A DNA stretch of 8,194 nt, from assembly GCA_002713705.1 (NCBI GenBank), contig PAUJ01000003.1, forward strand, positions 1 through 8,194, read 5' to 3'. Made by a program: the position numbers and the translations under genes. The stretch comes from Flavobacteriaceae bacterium (lineage in GTDB: Bacteria > Bacteroidota > Bacteroidia > Flavobacteriales > Flavobacteriaceae). The number at the start of each line of letters is the position of its first letter. The first letter of the stretch is position 1. Below, piece by piece: positions 5,621-8,194 of this stretch. The notes beneath the pieces are model-generated. The model was not told the DNA's origin and did no database searches. It saw only the letters and a program-made list of their open reading frames with translations.

Positions 5621-7144
5621 TTAATTAATTTCATAAATAACTGTAACCGTATAGTTATTTCTAATATGATCTAATGAAGCGGTATCCGTTAAACCAATAT
5701 CATATAATTGCAAGGCTCCTTTTTGTTGAATTCTTGAATATGAAAAATCAATAGAATAAGTACCTAAATAAAGTCCAAATCCTCCGGAAAAACCAGTAAG
5801 ATCTCCCTGATTAGTATTCTTTTTATATGGACTTTCTTCATATTGATAACCACCTCTAAGACGAAGGTTATTTAATCTATATTCTCCACCAATTTTAATA
5901 GCCGAGGCACCTGTTAACTCATTATTAATGATGGCGTTTTGAGATGAAAAATAAGAACTATTCGAAGCATTAAAATATATAGAAGCGTAATCTTTATAGG
6001 AATAATCAAAACTAATTAATCCACTTTTTCCAAAAATATAAGCCCCACTTGCAGCTATTTTCCAGGGCGTTGTTAATCTGTATTTATTAAAAACATTAAT
6101 AATTTTAGGGTTGATATATTCATTATAAATTTCTCCTTCAAATTCTCTTGATGTTTCTATATACTGTGAAGTTTCTTCGTAAATATTATACCAAATAGGA
6201 CTGTCGTAGGTAAATCCTAATCTTAAATGATTTGTGACCTTCGCAATGGCTCCAAACTGAGCTGAAAATCCCCCTCCATATGCATACAGGTCATTCTGAA
6301 AACCAACATAATTCACTGAACTTCCAGCGTTATTGTTGGTTTCGGTTAAGAAGGTACTTTTTCTATAATTTAAACTATTACTATTTAAATTTATTCCTAT
6401 AGAAATCATGTGATTAATTTCTGCAGCAAAATTAAATGAATATTTACCGTTATAACCTCTTGAATTATAGTAATATTTTTGATTAAAACTTCCGGGTGCT
6501 ATAGTTGAATAATATGCTGTGTTTTCTGAATTTTCGGGATCAACAGGTTCAATAATAAAACTTTGGTACCCTAAAAAAGCATTTTGAGTGGATACACCCT
6601 CATTAACTCCAAGATATGAATAGAGGCTCGAAATAGTTTCATTTTCTTGTAATTGTAATAAATTTAAGGGTACTCCATTTGCTTTTCCAACAAAGTAAGC
6701 TCCAATAGAAGTATTTCCGGTTCCAGCTATAAAAACATTATCATCGAAGTTATTGGAGGCTACATAATTAAATCCTAATGAAAATTTATTAAAAACTGAA
6801 GCTAAATTAGGATTCATAAAAGGAAATACGAAACCTGCCTGATTAAACCTTAAATTGACATAGGATGCTTCGGTATTGGTATCAAAATAATTTGATTTAT
6901 TTTTTTTATCAACTACAGAAAGTGATGCAGAACCCGCACTATTTAAAAAAACTGTACTTCCTGCAGGATTAATAGCAATGGATGAAATATCTCCACCCAA
7001 TGCACCAAATGCAGCACTTAAAGCATTAAAACGCGCTGTTCCGTTTAAATTTTCAGTCGAATAACGAAGTGCATCTGTTAAGTTCTGTGATTGAATACTA
7101 GCAAAAGAAAATATCGTGACTATTAAAAAGTAAAACTTTTTCAT
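5621..7144 (-). CDS. FadL/OMPP1/TodX-family outer-membrane protein
   Basis: This 507-residue protein is a predicted outer-membrane beta-barrel of the OMPP1/FadL/TodX family, members of which move hydrophobic compounds across the outer membrane. Its substrate cannot be read from the sequence; similar Flavobacterial proteins are often loosely labelled hemin receptor. Residues 1-19 are a signal peptide (cleavage near IQS before QN). The family N-terminus is clear: RYSTENLNGTARFNAL (27-42), AFGALGGDISSIAINPAGS (45-63), including the Asn-Pro-Ala element at 59-61. The rest alternates hydrophobic and polar residues as in beta-strands, with many Asn/Ser/Tyr loops, and the chain ends in YTVTVIYEIN. 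The ATG at 7142-7144 gives a proper signal peptide. It begins 24 bases after the stop of the upstream lipoprotein gene, so both are probably one operon ending at the terminator at 5567-5600. Confidence 0.9.
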   Translation of the reverse strand: MKKFYFLIVTIFSFASIQSQNLTDALRYSTENLNGTARFNALSAAFGALGGDISSIAINPAGSTVFLNSAGSASLSVVDKKNKSNYFDTNTEASYVNLRFNQAGFVFPFMNPNLASVFNKFSLGFNYVASNNFDDNVFIAGTGNTSIGAYFVGKANGVPLNLLQLQENETISSLYSYLGVNEGVSTQNAFLGYQSFIIEPVDPENSENTAYYSTIAPGSFNQKYYYNSRGYNGKYSFNFAAEINHMISIGINLNSNSLNYRKSTFLTETNNNAGSSVNYVGFQNDLYAYGGGFSAQFGAIAKVTNHLRLGFTYDSPIWYNIYEETSQYIETSREFEGEIYNEYINPKIINVFNKYRLTTPWKIAASGAYIFGKSGLISFDYSYKDYASIYFNASNSSYFSSQNAIINNELTGASAIKIGGEYRLNNLRLRGGYQYEESPYKKNTNQGDLTGFSGGFGLYLGTYSIDFSYSRIQQKGALQLYDIGLTDTASLDHIRNNYTVTVIYEIN

Positions 7145-7168
7145 ATAAAAATATTTAAAAAAATAATA

Positions 7169-8194
7169 TTATATTCCGCCGCGTCTTCCACCTCCACCTC
7201 GCGAACCACCACCACTTGAATTACTTGATCTAGAAGTGTTAGTTGATCGGTATGTGTTGTTCGACCTAGAAGTATTAGTTGATCTAGAAGTGTTAGTTGA
7301 TCTAGAAGTGTTAGTAGGCCTCGTTTTTGTATTTGATCTGGTATTCGTACTTGGTTTACTTTTCTTACTTGAGCTTCGGCTTGTATTGCCTCTTGAAGAA
7401 GAGTTTGCCTGATAACTTGACTTTGTTGACGAACTTACACCACGGTTATTAGTTCCAGATCTTCTGGTAGATTCTGATGTAGAATAAGAACTTCCTCTTC
7501 TTGAGTTAGTGACACCGAAACTACTTGAATACCCCCTGTTATTGGCTCTTCTATTATAACTAGTAGCGCTATTGCTTCCTCTGGAATATGATCTTCCTGC
7601 TAAATAGTCTGTATTTCTTCTTCCTCTATTGTATGCATAACCGTAGCCGCCGTGATAACCACTATATCCATAATAAGGGTTTCCCCAGCCATATCCATAA
7701 TAAGGATTTCCCCAGCCATATCCATAATAAGGATTTCCCCATCCATATCCATAATAAGGATTTCCCCATCCACCATAATAAGGGTTTCCCCAGCCATATC
7801 CATAATAAGGATTTCCCCATCCACCATAAAAAGGTGCATAAGCCATACCTCCATATACATTTATGGAAACTTGAGTAGAATTAGAACCCCAAGCTCCATT
7901 TCCTTCATTATATTCTGAGCCATATTCTTGCTCTTCAGTAATAACATAACCCTCCTCGTCAAGAGTTTCTGAAGTATAGTAAGCTTCTACATCTGTTAAA
8001 ATAGCATTATCTTCAGGAACGTCTTTATAAGCTGATTGTTTTGTTTTAAAGTATTGTTTGTAGTAATTGTTTTTATCTTCTTGGCCAGTAATTTCTTCAG
8101 CTACTTTATTATTTTGAGTGGAAGAATATATTCCATCTACTTCATCATAATCATTTTTATGGGTTCCACAAGCGGTAAATAATAAGAATACAAA
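7169..8194 (-). CDS. repeat-rich lipoprotein, start cut off by window edge
   Basis: The frame is open from the window edge to the stop at 7169-7171, giving 341 visible residues; only a few N-terminal ones are missing. The ATG at 7844-7846 is internal. Visible residues 1-9 (FVFLLFTAC) are the end of a lipoprotein signal peptide, with the acylated Cys encoded at 8168-8170. Next comes an acidic linker rich in Asp, Glu, Tyr and Asn (about 10-110), then six copies of GWGNPYYG(Y) (125-177). A Ser/Arg/Thr/Asn tail follows with TNTSRS repeats, ending in GGGSRGGGGRRGGI. After the SESTRR segment the tail has no acidic residue. I recognise no enzyme domain. The product is expected to be anchored in the inner or outer membrane and may serve the FadL-like barrel encoded 24 bases downstream, which is inference from the operon. 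It could be an adhesive or scaffold protein. The low-complexity composition makes distant similarity searches unreliable. Confidence 0.85.
   Translation of the reverse strand, partial: FVFLLFTACGTHKNDYDEVDGIYSSTQNNKVAEEITGQEDKNNYYKQYFKTKQSAYKDVPEDNAILTDVEAYYTSETLDEEGYVITEEQEYGSEYNEGNGAWGSNSTQVSINVYGGMAYAPFYGGWGNPYYGYGWGNPYYGGWGNPYYGYGWGNPYYGYGWGNPYYGYGWGNPYYGYSGYHGGYGYAYNRGRRNTDYLAGRSYSRGSNSATSYNRRANNRGYSSSFGVTNSRRGSSYSTSESTRRSGTNNRGVSSSTKSSYQANSSSRGNTSRSSSKKSKPSTNTRSNTKTRPTNTSRSTNTSRSTNTSRSNNTYRSTNTSRSSNSSGGGSRGGGGRRGGI
7227..7316 (-). repeat. five 18-bp tandem repeats encoding TNTSRS-like units
   Basis: Five consecutive 18-bp units fill 7227-7316: 7227-7244, 7245-7262, 7263-7280, 7281-7298 and 7299-7316. 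Units 1 and 4 are identical (GATCTAGAAGTGTTAGTT on the plus strand), unit 5 differs at its last base, and units 2 and 3 are more diverged. Because 18 is divisible by three, copy-number change keeps the lipoprotein frame. The units encode six-residue TNTSRS-type repeats in its Arg/Ser-rich tail. Confidence 0.9.
7664..7822 (-). repeat. six tandem repeats of 27 bp (one 24 bp) encoding GWGNPYYG(Y)
   Basis: Six near-identical in-frame units lie head to tail across 159 bases of the lipoprotein gene. Five encode GWGNPYYGY; the second unit in reading order lacks the final Tyr codon and is 24 bp. The copies differ mostly by single substitutions such as AGGG/AGGA and CCAGCC/CCATCC, so they are recent duplications. 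Both unit lengths are multiples of three, so slippage or recombination can change copy number without breaking the frame. Confidence 0.93.

Noticed and set aside
7664..7822. Possible CRISPR array because of regularly spaced repeats
   Set aside because: The units are directly adjacent with no unique spacers, and they translate in frame as GWGNPYYGY within a long coding sequence.
7600..7860. Minus-strand frame with repeated MDMAGEILIMD units
   Set aside because: It is the +1 frame shadow of the same repeat within the lipoprotein gene and has no signal or domain.
7588..7918. Plus-strand open frames with repeated SHIHNKDFP or ISIIRISP units
   Set aside because: They are antisense readings of the 27-bp repeats in the lipoprotein gene; the absence of stops follows from the repeated unit, and there is no start context or family resemblance.

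Overview
The window reads as chromosomal DNA of a member of the Bacteroidetes, most likely a Flavobacteriaceae species. The evidence is the very AT-rich intergenic DNA, a TAnnTTTG-type -7 promoter box before folE, a type IX secretion (T9SS) C-terminal sorting domain, a FadL/OMPP1-type outer-membrane protein with the N-terminal wording common in Flavobacteria, and signal peptides of the MKK...FSQQ / LFAQQ kind. I cannot name a species.

Layout. Positions 28-360 (minus strand) encode a small secreted protein that is little more than a signal peptide plus a module resembling a T9SS sorting domain. A 310-base divergent intergenic region follows (361-670). It holds a 12-bp direct repeat, a perfect 22-bp-arm AT-rich inverted repeat and a good -7 promoter box for folE. 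A plus-strand run then goes folE (GTP cyclohydrolase I), cysS (cysteinyl-tRNA synthetase), yidD (membrane insertion factor), lgt (prolipoprotein diacylglyceryl transferase), a DUF192 lipoprotein that starts with GTG inside the end of lgt, and a T9SS-sorted secreted protein of unknown function. This run ends at a symmetric A/T-flanked hairpin (5567-5600) that looks like a bidirectional terminator. On the other side, in convergent orientation, is a minus-strand pair: a lipoprotein running off the right edge of the window (7169 to beyond 8194), followed in transcription by a FadL/OMPP1-family outer-membrane protein (5621-7144).

How the genes relate. The plus-strand run mixes housekeeping functions (tetrahydrobiopterin/folate precursor synthesis, tRNA charging) with envelope biogenesis (YidD, Lgt) and envelope products (lipoprotein, T9SS cargo). 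The DUF192 lipoprotein is itself a predicted substrate of the Lgt encoded just before it. The minus-strand pair is probably one operon coding for an envelope lipoprotein and an outer-membrane beta-barrel.

Most of the window is ordinary core genome. The parts worth a second look are: the low-complexity lipoprotein, which has an acidic linker, six Gly-Trp-Gly-Asn-Pro-Tyr-Tyr-Gly repeats and an Arg/Ser-rich tail ending in RGG-like sequence, and whose real start lies upstream of the obvious internal ATG; the stand-alone sorting-domain-like mini-protein; and the large inverted repeat at 410-456. I see no RNA genes, CRISPR arrays, insertion sequences or phage genes.
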